From Hsuehochloa calcarea (taxonomy: Eukaryota; Streptophyta; Magnoliopsida; Poales; Poaceae): a DNA stretch of 64,000 bases. A model generated the notes under the pieces. That model had not been told where the DNA came from, searched no databases, and saw only the letters and a list, made by a program, of their open reading frames with translations. Below, one piece after another: positions 1 through 10,962 of the stretch; position 1 is the first letter of the stretch; every line of letters begins with the position of its first letter. The position numbers were made by a program, and so were the translations under genes. The stretch lies in assembly GCA_036346395.1 (NCBI GenBank), contig CM070599.1:4269232-4333231 (forward strand), in the 5' to 3' direction.

Positions 1-399
1 GAGCACAGGACGGAGCAAAGTCAAACTATGACTTCGTCCCAACGTTTCTCCCTCAGCAGAGGGCAGCACAGGTATGTTGGGAATCGATCGGTAACAAGAC
101 CTCCTCGACGATTTCGACCAACGTGTCATGAAGAAAGGAGGTTATTCCACACCACCACGCCTTCCCCTCGTCGAGAGGATTATTCGCTTGGCCCTGATGA
201 TCTACGACATCGTCTAGGCCAAGCAGGTGATCAAGGGCGTCGTCGTAACGCTCACGATCAGATCGGAACACTGGAGCCCTGGCTTTCTAATCAAAGAAAC
301 CGGTCTCCAACCGATCACAATCCGACACCTTTTCAAAGAAGGCGCCATGAGTCAGTCACGGGCTGTCGAGCTTTCTCAGCGGGGCTCCAGGTCATGCGT

Positions 400-1300
400 T
401 GGCCTAATAGGTTCCGACCAGCCAACATGGATAGGTTCAATGGGTCCCAAAACCCGTTGGAATTCCTCCAGATTTAGACCACCGCCATCAGAGCTGCTGG
501 TGGTGATGAAAATGTAATGGACAACTACTTACCTACTGTACTGGAGGGATCTGCCCGGTCCTGGTTGCTCAACCAGCCAGTCAGATCAATCTACACTTGG
601 GAACAACTCTGTGATCTCTTGATCGTAAATTTCCAGGGTACGTACGATCGCCCCGGAAAGGAGGATGACCTCCATCGGATCCGACAAAACCCAAAAGAGA
701 CTCTTTGTCAATATATCAAGAGGTTTAGTCAGGTTCGTAACTCGATACCGGAGATTGCATAATCTTCGGTAATTCAAGCTTTCAAGGCGGGTTTGAGGAA
801 TCGACGATTTACGGAGGATATTGCCATGAACCCTCCACAGACAACCGCCGAGCTTTTTGACATGGCTGATAGGTACGCAGCCACTAGTGAAGCGGTTGAA
901 TGGAGTGAAGCCATAGATCAAAAAGATAAAACCCCTCGACCTGATTCGGAGAAGCCAGAAAAGAATCTTAAAAAGGTTACCAAAGGTAAGAAAGACAATA
1001 ATGAAGTCCTAACGGTCCCAGAAAAGCTTACCAAAGGTAAAAAAGACTATACCGGTCAGGGCAAGACGAAAAGTCCGACCGATGGGTTCAAGAAGAATAA
1101 GAAGTGGTGCCCACTTCATAAGCAGGCAGGGCATGATTTACGCACCTGTCGTGCTTGGCAAAAGAAGTTGAAGAATTACTATGCAGGTAAAGGTCCTCTT
1201 CCCTCAATACAGGAGTTAGGGGAAACAAGCTCCAAGAAAGACAAGGATGGCGACGAAGAGATGGAGTACCAGGAACCTCAACATACGGTCAGCATGATCT
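400..1300 (+). pseudogene. gypsy gag remnant
   Basis: The translation contains a retrotransposon gag core: YLPTVLEGSARSWLLNQP, then WEQLCDLLIVNFQGTY, and further on ELFDMADRYAATSEAVEW. A lysine-rich linker follows, and a zinc-knuckle-like segment (WCPLHKQAGHDLRTCRAW) lies near 1107-1160. In-frame stops at 475 (TAG) and 760 (TAA) inactivate it. Coding before about 400 is likely the gag N-terminus but is weakly conserved. Confidence 0.8.
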
Positions 1301-1439
1301 TTGGGGGATCTTCGTCGTACGACTCACAGTGTCATCTGAAAGCTATTGAGCGGGAGGTCAACGTTGCGGACTCTTCGATCGCCATCAAACCATCGAGGTG
1401 GTCAGACACGGTAATCTCCTACGCCAAAGAAGACTGCCC

Positions 1440-1860
1440 TGTTCCGTCGACTCGACCGGGTAGGTTTCCTATTATAGTTAAACCTACTATTAATAATTGC
1501 AAAGTCAATCGGATTTTGATAGATGGGGGTAGCTCTTTAAACATTTTATTTTCGGGAGCATTAGAAGAAATGCAGGTACCTAGATCCAAAGTGAAATCGG
1601 TAAAATATGCATTCCATGTCATAGTCCCCGGTTCTACCGCCAAACCGATAGGACAAGTGTCCTTACCGGTTAAGTTCGGAAGTCCTGACAACTTCCGAAC
1701 AGAAAAAGTTTCGTTTGACGTGGTTGATTTTGAAACCGCATATAACGGCATTCTTGGTCGTCCGGCTCTAGCAAAATTTCTGATAGCCATGCATTACGGT
1801 TATCAGAGCTTAAAGATGCTAGGACCAAGAGGTGTCATAATGGTTAGAGGAGATCAGAAA
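1440..1860 (+). pseudogene. gypsy aspartic protease remnant
   Basis: The frame continues from gag. The retropepsin-like core reads VNRILIDGGSSLNILF (about 1504-1551), with the catalytic Asp in DGGSS, followed by the downstream AYNGILGRPALAKF segment (about 1738-1779). This D-G-G-S form is usual for plant Tat/Athila proteases. The local frame is open, but the polyprotein has stops on both sides. Confidence 0.8.
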
Positions 1861-2160
1861 ATGGCTTACGCATGCGATCGAAGGTCTTTAGAACTGGTCG
1901 ATGAACTTCCAACCAGAAACACTGACACAACTGCAATGCAGGTCAAATGCTCCAGACCCAGGGTGACACCCAAGCCGTCCGACCAGACAAAAGAAGTACT
2001 CCTTGACAAAGGCATTCCCCCGGGAAGAGTCAGATCAGGAGACACTGACGGGTCCATCTTGAAGGTGCTGGTCGGAGAAGGACTCAACCCAAAATAGGAA
2101 GAGTCGCTCATCTCCTTCCTACGAATAAATCAGGACGTATTCGCTTGGCAGACGTCCAAC

Positions 2161-2886
2161 ATGCCCGGAGTCCCCAAGGAGATGATTGAGCACAGGCTAG
2201 CTCTCCAGCCTGACAAAAAACCAGTCACACAAAAATTAACGTGCTTCGGGCCTGATCGGAAAGAAGCCATCCAGTCGGAGATTGAAAAGCTCCTTAAGGC
2301 TGGATTTATTCGTGAAGTCCATCACCCTCAATGGCTCGCCAACCCTGTAATGGTTAGAAAGAACAATGGAAGATGACGAATGTGTATAGACTTCACATAT
2401 TTGAATAAAGCTTGTCCGAAGGATGACTTTCCTCTTTCCCGTATTGATCAGCTTGTAGATTCCACCTCTAGGTGCGAATTATTAAGTTTTTTAGATGCGT
2501 ATTCAGGGTACCACCAAATTAATATGAGTAAAGAATATGAAGAGAAAACTTCCTTCATCACTCCATATGGCACTTATTGTTATGTTAAAATGCCTTTTGG
2601 TCTCAAAAATGCTGGTGCGACTTTTCAAAGATTGATGCAAAAAACCTTTAGCCCACAGATAGGTCGGAATCTAGAAGCCTACGTTGATGATTTGGTTGTA
2701 AAGAGTATCAACGCCGGCGATCACATTCTTGACTTGCAGGAGACTTTCAACAACTTGAGAAGACAAAACCTTAAATTAAACCCGGAGAAATGTGTGTTCG
2801 GAGTTTCCACTGGAAAGCTTCTCGGTTTCCTAGTTTCGGTTAGAGGTATCGAAGCAAATCCTGCGAAGATATCGGCTATCAGCTAG
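2161..2886 (+). pseudogene. gypsy reverse transcriptase remnant
   Basis: RT palm motifs are clear: KLLKAGFIREV, then MCIDFTYLNKACPKDDFP, SFLDAYSGYHQI, MPFGLKNAGATFQRLM, and the catalytic AYVDDLVVKS near 2680-2709. A TGA at 2374 sits where the family has the Trp of the NNGRW-RMCIDF segment, consistent with a G-to-A change. A TAG at 2884 precedes the connection domain (MRPPTTKKEVQKL). No frameshift occurs inside this domain. Confidence 0.88.
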
Positions 2887-3087
2887 ATGCGCCCTCCGAC
2901 CACGAAGAAAGAAGTCCAAAAATTATCCAGTTGTATGGCAGCGCTAAGTCGTTTCATAGCCAGGTTAGGTGAAAAGGGGCTACCTTTCTTTAAGATTCTT
3001 TGGAAAATGGAAGTTTCGAATAGACAAAGGAAGCCAATAATGCTTTTGAAAAGCTCAAAGAGTACCTTACGAATACCCCGATCTTAG

Positions 3088-3545
3088 TCTCTCCAAGACC
3101 AGAAGAAATATTGCTGATTTACGTAGCTGCAACGCCGCAAACTATCAGCAGTGTACTGGTCGTTGGGCGTGAAAACATCCAATGACCAGTATATTACGTA
3201 AGCGAAGTCTTACATGGACCAATGGAAATATACCCACAGGTACAAAAGCTGCTCTGTGGTCTCCTTATGGCTTCAAGAAAACCAAGGCATTACGTTCAAG
3301 CCCACAAAGTGGTTGTACCTACCGGGTACCCCCTTGGTCAAGTCATTGGCAATAGGAATCATCAGGACGAATAGCAAAATGGGTGGTTGAACTAGGGACG
3401 TTCGATCTCCATTTCATCTCACGAACAACAATAAAGTCTCAGGCAATAACATAATTCATTACCGAATGGACAAACCCTGAATCTGAGCAGGAACTAGAAT
3501 ACGAGCACCACGATGAGTGGACAATGCACGGGTTGATGACTAGTC
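3088..3545 (+). pseudogene. gypsy RNase H remnant, heavily broken
   Basis: The translation after the RT drifts between frames. It still shows PILVSPRPEEILLIYVAAT, then YYVSEVLHGPMEIYPQVQKL, and later ITEWTNPESEQE, which match the RNase H and linker region of Tat-type gypsy elements. Several stops are present. Similarity ends near 3540, just before the copia-type sequence. Confidence 0.7.
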
Positions 3546-4620
3546 TACCATAATAGAGAAAATTGCATTAGATGACCAAAAACTTGTAGAAGAGTATCAG
3601 TTAGGTTCCTAATTTTGATAAATAACTTGGTAAACCTTTAAACATGCATATTGTGTCACTTAGCTGGTGTTGCAGTTTCATGAAGGTCTTGCAAACATAC
3701 CATATTAACGAGGTCAACCATAGAAGCAGAATATGTAGCACTTGACACAGCCACTATTGAGGCTGGATGTCTAAGAGGGCTTCTGTTGGACTGCCATTGG
3801 TTGAGAAACCAATACCGGTAGTCCTGATGTACTGTGATAATCAAACAGTGTTGGCTAAAGTCACAAGTACTAAGAATAATATGAAGTCCTCTAGACATGT
3901 GAAGCGTATGCTTAAATCTGTCAAAAAACTGAGAAACTCCGGAGTGGTTGCAGTGAATTATATTCGCATTGAGAAAAATCTAGCAAACCTTTTTACACAA
4001 AGGCGTTAGCACGGAAAGCAATTTTAGTTGCATCTATGAACATGGGAATAAGATCCATTTGAGTTACATCACAATGGTAACCCATACCTTCTTGATCAGA
4101 GATCCCGTGACTTAGACAATAGGAAAAACAAGTTGATGTTATAACAAGAGAGTACATATTCATTGAACTCATGTCCTAATAGACAAATTACCCTCGACTG
4201 TATGGAAGGTTGGCATAAAGCCTTAATATATTCTGTTGTCCAAATGAGAAAAATGTATTAGCCTGCAGGATGCCTATAAAGAATATACCTACTTGAGCCT
4301 AACTGTGTGGTCGCAGTTCACGAGAACAGGACATTCTCTAGAAAGCTCATGAGCAGATAAGGGAGTATAACTATATAACACTATGTATAAACGTGGTTCA
4401 TTGGCAGCCTAGTATCAGTTCAGATTTTAGGTGATGTCTAATCACGAAAGTTGTGAATTCAAGGCATGGTCCATTCATCAGTTGTGGGAAGACGAATCTT
4501 GTCATTCTATGTGCAAGTTCAACCCGTATAGGACTTATACTAAAAGACTGGTATATTAACAATACTTTAGCACAATATCTTTGACATCTTTTGCTTCTTG
4601 CTTTGGAATTAGTGGGGAAT
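3546..4620 (+). mobile_element. 3' internal end of a Ty1/copia element
   Basis: From about 3660 the translation shows a copia RNase H. STIEAEYVALDTATIEA spans a frame change near 3720-3760. DNQTVLAKV, RHVKRMLKSVKKL and VVAVNYIRIEKNLANLFTQ follow up to 4009. The remaining 600 bases are the untranslated 3' internal region and end in a short purine run (AGTGGGGAAT, 4611-4620) placed like a polypurine tract before the LTR. The 5' part of this copy is missing, so it is joined directly to the preceding gypsy remnant. Confidence 0.7.
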
Positions 4621-5480
4621 TGTTGGAAATTGGCCCATATGAGTAAGGTCAATTTTTTATAATTCCAAAGCATGTATGGTTTAGTATCATATTGCTAAAG
4701 CAAGGTGGAGGTGACCAATATATAAGGTAGATTCTTTACCACTCTTTGAAATATTTGACACATGGATGATGGTGGCATGAGGAGGGTTTTGACTAAACAC
4801 ACACGCGTACGCATGCGCGTGCGTATTCGCGTATTTTCGCGTGGAAAATCGTGTCACTTGTGACTTGCGATGCACGACCGTGCCATGACGTGGCGCGCCA
4901 CTTGGCAGACCAATTCCACCTTATTTTTGTTGAACCATGCATCTCTCTCTCTGTGTGTGTTTGAATGAGATTCAAATGTTTGGATTTGAGGCTTTACTGG
5001 GTGTTGATGACATGCAGTTACCAGTGGGTAAATGGCTGGTTAAATATGTTAGTTATCAGCGAAACAAGCGGTCGCGCAGATATGCACTACCCAGAAACCT
5101 TATTGTCGCCCCCATATAGGTCTTGACGATAGCAACGACTCGGAGCTATCTCAAAAAGTGTTTGGCTGGTAGATTGGCTCCAAAAACCACACAAGATATG
5201 ATTAGAGGCAAATAGACCATATTACCCCTAGTTGTAATACTTCAATTGTATTTGTGTCTTTCTCCTATGTATTTGTACACAAATTATAGAATTTTTTCCC
5301 CAAATTTGTTTAGACCATATGAATGTATATACGTTGTGTTGTTAGTCCCGTATTGAGTTAGGAAGGAATTCCTTTCCTAGTTGGATTGTATCTTAATCCT
5401 TTGTATTTGCACATAATTTTCTAAAATTTCTTTGCAGATTTCTCGGGATTGAGTTTAATGGAATGTGATACAATAGACAT
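4621..5480 (+). repeat. Probable LTR of the preceding copia fragment, right end uncertain
   Basis: It begins TGTTGGAAATTGGCCC directly after a polypurine-like tract, the expected 3' LTR start. A TATA-like ATATATAAG lies near 4717. An alternating purine-pyrimidine tract lies at 4795-4845. The right boundary is not marked by a clear CA plus target duplication; coding of the next copia element starts near 5489. No second copy of this LTR is present in the window to fix the ends. Confidence 0.5.
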
Positions 5481-5488
5481 ATATATGA

Positions 5489-6240
5489 ATGAGACCATGC
5501 ACCAAAGAAATAGGAGAAACATTGTACATCGATCACTTTGTACCTACATCTAGTTTTGCTTTACGTTCAATACTTGATAAGGAAAAACTAAATGGAACAA
5601 ATTTTACGGATTGGTCCCGCAACCTAAGAATTATTCTTAGCTGTCTCATGCTAGCTGCCATGAACTCAGACCTTCAGAAGCAGTTTGAGAATATAGAGGC
5701 CTACGATATGATCGTGGCGCTCAAAGGCATGCTTGAGACACAAGCAAGAACCGAGAGATACGAGATCTCGAAGAAATTGTTAAGAAATAAGCTAGCTGAG
5801 GGCAGTCCGGTGAGCCCACATCTAATCAAGATGGTTGGTTACACACAGAGCTTAGAAAAACTTAGTTTTCCACTTAGTCAAGAGTTGGCTACAGATTTGA
5901 TTCTTGCTTCGCTTCCTGCAAGTTATGGGCAGTTCATTCTGGACTTCCATATGAATGGCTTAGACAAGAATCTCACAGAACTGCATATGATGCTCAAGAC
6001 TGCAGAGGACAACATTAAGAAAAGCAACAGTCCTGTGATGATAGTGCAAAAGAGTACAAGTTTCAAGAAGAAGGATAAGACTTGGGTCAAAGGTAAGGGC
6101 AAGGCTAAAGTTTCGGATGTGATCTAAGCTAACAAGCCTAAACCCAAAACTAAGTCCGGCCCGACTCAAGAGAATGAATGCTTTTGCTGCAAGGAGCTAG
6201 GCCATTGGAAGAGGAACTGTAAGAAATACCTGGCTGATCT
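5489..6240 (+). pseudogene. copia gag with CCHC zinc knuckle
   Basis: The gag N-terminus reads LDKEKLNGTNFTDWSRNLRIIL (near 5577-5636), the usual copia gag opening. QELATDLILASLP and a basic linker (KKKDKTWVKGKGKAKV) follow. A TAA at 6125 breaks the frame. In the same frame the knuckle CFCCKELGHWKRNC (C-X2-C-X4-H-X4-C) sits near 6180-6221. The lineage resembles Tork-like copias, but this is only an impression. Confidence 0.8.
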
Positions 6241-6289
6241 GAAAAAGAATAGTGAAACTAAACCTTTCACTTCAGGTATTAATGTTATA

Positions 6290-6570
6290 GATGTTTTTCT
6301 TGCTGATTCTTCTGTTAACTCTTGGGTATTTGATACCGGATCGGTTGCTCATATTTGCAACTCGATGCAGAGTCTAACAAGGAGTAGAAGAATTGCAAGG
6401 GGCGATATGGATCTTCGCGTCGGGAATAGAGCAAGGGTTGCTGCATTAGCCGTCGGGACTTTGCCATTACTTTTGCCTTCAGGATTTATTATAGAATTAA
6501 ATAATTGTTATTACGTTCTAGCCATAAGTAGAAACATCATCTCTGCCTCATGTTTGATGGCAGAGTGATA
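6290..6570 (+). pseudogene. copia protease remnant
   Basis: The frame continues from the knuckle. SWVFDTGSVAHICNSMQSL carries the catalytic D-T-G triad (about 6322-6378). The YYVLAISRNIISASCL segment typical of the copia protease C-terminus follows. A TGA at 6566 and more stops beyond 6680 separate it from the integrase. Confidence 0.8.
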
Positions 6571-6737
6571 TAAATTCATCATTGAGGACAATGGTTGTTC
6601 TATATTTTTGAATGAAATGTTTTATGGCTATGCTCCTGTTTTGAATGGGTTATTTATTTTAAATCTTGATGATGCACCCCGTCTATAATATTAATGCGAA
6701 GAGGCTTCGGCCTAATTATATTAATTCCACTTTTATT

Positions 6738-7271
6738 TAGCATTGTCGTTTGGGTCACATAAGTGAGAAACGCATGAAGAAGCTCAATGATGATGGAATT
6801 CTAAACTCATTTGATTTGGAATCATTTGAAACGTGCGAATCTTGCCTACTCGGGAAGATGACCAAGACACCTTTCACTGGTCGGAATGAGAGAGCATCCG
6901 ACTTGCTGGCACTCATACATACTGATGTATGTGGACCAATGAGCACGACAGCTAGAGGTGGTTTTCAGTACTTCATTACTTTCACCGATGACTATAGTAG
7001 ATATGGATATATCTATTTAATGAGACACAAGTTGGAATCCTTTGAAATGCTTAAGGAGTTCCAGAATGATGTACAGAATCAACTTGGCAAGACAATCAAA
7101 TCTTTACGATCTGATCGTGGAAGTGAATTTTTGAGCCATGAATTTAGTAATCATTTGAAGCAATATGGAATTGTTTCACAGCTTACACTACCGGGCACTC
7201 CACAATGGAATGGGTTGTCCGAGCGGCGTAATCGGACCTTGTTGGACATGGTTCAATCGATGATGAGCTAA
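6738..7271 (+). pseudogene. copia integrase remnant
   Basis: The zinc-binding HHCC part is visible as the LGHISEKRMKKL and CESCLLGKMTKTPF segments. The catalytic core follows, with Asp in HTDVCGPMS, Asp in LRSDRGSEF and Glu in WNGLSERRNRTLLDM, the D,D-35-E arrangement. A stop at 7269 truncates the frame before the C-terminal region. A later piece at 7440-7664 (KSDKYFFIRYPRETKGYYFYN) is the post-core GKF-like segment. Confidence 0.85.
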
Positions 7272-7809
7272 TCAGATCTGCCGTTGTATTTTTTGGGTTA
7301 CTCTCTAGAAACTGTCACTTTCACTTTAAATAGGGTACCATCTAAATCGGTAGATAAGACACCATATGAGATGTGAACTGGGAAGAGTCCCAGTTTATCT
7401 TTTCTAAAAATTTAGGGATATGGTGTCTATGTTAAACGCTTGATGTCTGATAAACTCACACCCAAGTCAGATAAATACTTCTTTATAAGATATCCTAGGG
7501 AAACCAAAGGATATTACTTCTACAATCGCGAGGAGGGCAAAGTTTTTATTACCCGAAATGATGTCTTTTTGGAGAAAGAGTTTATTTCAAAAGAAGTCAG
7601 TAGGAGAAAGGTACAACTCGAAGAAATTCGGGAAGCATCTGAAAGTGTTTCAACTCCTACTTAACCTCTATAGGACGAACAAAATATTGTTGAACCTGTA
7701 GATGAGGCATCAGCCCCACGTAGACCTAAAAGTCCACGTCAATTGCCTATAAGGTATGAGCATGATGTATTATTGTTGAATAATGATGGGCCTAAGACTT
7801 ATAAGGAAG

Positions 7810-8640
7810 TAATGATGGACCCAGACTATGGGAAATGGCTTGAAGCCATGAAGTTCGAGATAGACTACATGAGTGACAATCAGGTTTGGAACCTGGTCGA
7901 TCCACTTGATGGTGTTTAAACCATTGAGTGCAAATGGATCTATAAGAAAAATATTGAAAATATTCACATTCATAAAGCTCGACTAGTCGCAAAAGGGTTT
8001 CGATAAGTTCAAGGAGTTGACTACGATGAGAATTTCTCACCAGTAGCGATGCTTAAATATATATGGATCATTCTAGCTATTGCTGCATATTTCGACTATG
8101 AGATATGGCAGATGGATGTCAAAACGGCTTTCCTTAATGGAAACCTAAGTGAGTATGTGTACATGACGTAACCTGAAGGTTTTGTTGATCCAAAGAATGC
8201 TAGTAAAGTGTGCAAACTTCAGAAATCCATTTATGGGTTGAAGCAAGCATCTCGGAGTTAGAATTTACGCTTTGATGAGGAAATCAAAAGGTTTGGTTTC
8301 GTCAAAAACAAAGAAGAACCTTGTGTTTATATGAAGGTTAGTGGGAGCGCACTTGTAATCCTAATCTTATATGTGGATGATATATTATTGATTGGGAATG
8401 ACATTTCTATGCTGGAATCCGTTAAGGCATCATTAAAAAATAGGTTTTTCTATGAAGGATCTAGGAGAGGCAGCATATATCTTAGGGATAAAGATCTATA
8501 GAGATAGATCAAGAAAGATAATTAGATTAAGCCAAAGTACTTATATTGACAAAGTGTTGATTCGGTTCAACATGCAGGATGCCAAGAAAGGGTTCTTGCC
8601 TATGTCGCATGGTCTAAGTCTTAGCAAGAGTTAGTGTCCT
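7810..8640 (+). pseudogene. copia reverse transcriptase remnant
   Basis: RT motifs are readable across stops and a frame change: CKWIYKKN, ARLVAKGF, WQMDVKTAFLNGNLSEYVYM, KSIYGLKQASRS, the catalytic LYVDDILLIGND near 8369-8404, and after a frameshift AAYILGIKIYRDRS. Nonsense codons occur near 7917, 8004, 8169 and 8259. Not functional. Confidence 0.85.
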
Positions 8641-8664
8641 TCGACAACTGATGAGCGAGACCGT

Positions 8665-9354
8665 ATGAATGAGATTCCATATGCTTTGGCTATTGGTTCT
8701 ATTATGTATGCCATGATTTGTACTCGACCAGATGTATCATATACTCTAAGCGTTACTAGCAGATACCAAGTTGATCCCAGTGAAGGTCACTGGATAGCTG
8801 TGAAAAACACTCTTAAATACTTGAGAAGAACTAAGGATGCATTCCTAGTTTATGGGGGTGATGAAGAGCTCGTTGTAAATGGTTACACCAGTGCAAGCTT
8901 TCAAACTGACAAAGATGATTATCGTTCGCAATCTGGTTTTGTATTCATTTTGAATGGAGGAGCAGTGAGCTGGAAAAGTTTCAAGCAAGAGACGGTTGCT
9001 GATTCCACGATGGAGGTCGAGTACATTGCGGCTTCTGAAGCTGCGAAAGAAGGTGTTTGGATAAGGAATTTCATTGCTAAGTTGGATGTGGTTTCGAGTG
9101 CCTCGAGCCCAATGGATCTCTATTGTAACAATAATAGAGCCATTGCGTAGCTAAGGATCCTAGATCCTATCAGAAGTCCAAGTATATACTCAAGCGTTAT
9201 CATCTCATTCACGAATTAGTGGAAAGAGGAGATGTTAAGATATGCAAAGTTCATACAGATTTAAATATTGCTGGTTTGTTGACAAAGCCTCTCACATAGC
9301 CAAAGCATGAGGCGCACATAAGAGCTATCGGTATTAGATACTTAAATGATTGAC
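8665..9354 (+). pseudogene. copia RNase H remnant
   Basis: The segment begins YALAIGSIMYAMICTRPD and continues GYTSASFQTDKDDYRSQSG and GAVSWKSFKQETVADSTMEV, then EYIAASEAAKEGVWIRNFIA. After a TAG at 9148 the similarity continues (KSKYILKRYHLIHELVERG, NIAGLLTKPLT) up to about 9354, the usual end of a copia polyprotein just before the polypurine tract. Confidence 0.85.
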
Positions 9355-9373
9355 TCTAGTGCAAGTAGGAGAC

Positions 9374-10962
9374 TGTTGAAAATATGCCCTATAGGCAATC
9401 ATAAAGATAATTATATTTCATTATGTTCATAATATTGGGTAATATATTATCATGTTCCTTGAATGAATCATCAGTTCTACAGATCAATGAGTATGTGACT
9501 TGTTGGTGAAACTCTTTAGCATATATGATATCGTTCTAAATGTATACCTGGTCGGATGTCAATGGTCGGAACACCAGTAACTCTACGACCAGCATATGTA
9601 CTGATTGATAACCATGTTTCACCGGTCATGGATATGGAGATATCGAATCAATAATATAAGCACATGTTAGAGAACATGGGGTTGGATAGACCCACCTTGA
9701 GACACTATTGAGATTGTTATGATTCTATGTGTCATTAGTTGGTCTCAAGTAATGATGATGTATAATCCTTAGACCTGAGATCAGCATGGTTCCCTACATG
9801 TGTAATAGCACTCTCAGGGGTTGCCAAACGCTACTCGTAACTGGGTAGTTATAAAGGTAGCTTTCGGGTATGCTATGAAATATGCAGAGGGATGTGACTG
9901 ATCGGATATGGGATTTGCCCCTCCTAACATAACAGGAGAGATATCTATAGGCCCCTCGTGGTGGTCGGATAAAGAAAGTGCATGGCCATGCCACTAGTGG
10001 TCGAAGTGTCGACCACTTGAAGTACCCGACAACTCGATCAAGAAAGAATTGAACAGTCCATGGATGACACAACATCTCACCTAGAGTTCAACCAGATATC
10101 GTGAGGCAAAGGGAGAATACACGAGAAGGACCTTAAGTTCGATCAGATACAGACTAGTCGTGTAGAGATACGAGCTGGTCGTAGGCTGGTCGAACATTGT
10201 CACTAAGTGGTCGAGACCAATTATGAACTAGTCGTATATATATACGAGTTGGTCGTTAGTGATATGGACCTCATCATAGATCCTATTACGTTAAGGTTCG
10301 TCCGATATATTTTTTGTGTGTTTGTGAATCATTACGTGCTGCTAGGTACCGCTGATGACTAGTGATCAGAAAAGAGTTTCCGAGTCACAACCGATTACAC
10401 ATGAACCTGTAAGGTCGCATACTTAAAGGGTTAGGATTTATTTCGGATGGTGATCCGAATTTGTATAGGCCACGAGTTCCTAATGGGCCTCAAGTTCGAG
10501 ACCCATTATAGATGCCTATATATAGAGCGGCGTTGGCATGGGATCGATGAGGTTTTTGAAAGAACTCCCGAAACCCCAATAGCCATGCCTTCCTCATCCA
10601 CGCCGCCGATGCTAGCACTCTAGCGCGTGGTGTCCCTGCCCCGTACGTGTGGATACCTCGGAGGTGTTGTTGCGAAGCATCAGCACTAGGACGATCCGCA
10701 ACTCGTGACGATCACCGGAGTAGGAGGAGAAGTTGCGTGGCGAGTACGACTACTCGGAGGAGCAGATGCGCGGCGAGTACGACTACTCGGAGGAGCAGAC
10801 GCGCGGCGAGTACGACTACGACTGCATCTACTCGCTACATCAACTCTACTTCTGCTACAAGTCGGCGCGTCTAGTGGTAATCTCGTGATTTATTACTAGC
10901 GGGGTTCCTTGGTTGCGCGATAATTTTTTTTTGTGCTATCGTAGCCTACCCGTAACCCAACA
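9374..10962 (+). repeat. 3' LTR of the copia element (1,589 bp)
   Basis: It starts TGTTGAAAATATGCCC right after the purine tract and ends CGTAACCCAACA at 10962, giving TG...CA termini. A TATATATA box at 10517-10524 is a likely promoter, placing the R/U5 region in the last 400 bases. Many GGTCG/CGACC pentamers are scattered through 9540-10260. Only one copy of this LTR is present, so neither insertion age nor target duplication can be judged. Confidence 0.8.
10735..10812 (+). repeat. 33-bp tandem repeat in the LTR transcribed region
   Basis: The unit GGCGAGTACGACTACTCGG plus a short GAGCAGA-type linker recurs about 2.5 times, at 10739, 10772 and 10805 (the last partial). It lies downstream of the LTR TATA box, so it would be in the transcript leader. 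Frames across it are open only because the unit is a multiple of three. Confidence 0.7.

Larger units (their letters stand above)
1..3545 (+). mobile_element. Decayed Ty3/gypsy (Tat-type) retrotransposon, internal region
   Basis: Gag, protease, reverse transcriptase and RNase H remnants follow in the usual gypsy order on the + strand. From about 28 to 3087 all remnants lie in one reading frame, broken only by stop codons at 475, 760, 2095, 2374, 2884 and 3085. After 3087 the frame shifts and more stops appear. No LTR or primer-binding site is visible: the left end lies outside the window and the right end stops near 3545, where copia sequence begins. The RT wording (WLANPVMVRK, LNKACPKDDFPL, AYSGYHQI) is typical of the plant Tat lineage. 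The lineage call is from memory of family motifs. Confidence 0.85.
5489..9373 (+). mobile_element. Decayed Ty1/copia internal region
   Basis: Domains run in copia order: gag with zinc knuckle, protease, integrase, reverse transcriptase, RNase H. The frame changes at least twice (between 6570 and 6750, and near 8440) and there are many internal stops. It ends with a purine-rich GTGCAAGTAGGAGAC immediately before the 3' LTR at 9374. No matching 5' LTR precedes it, so the element is 5'-truncated or was rearranged with the upstream LTR. Confidence 0.88.
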
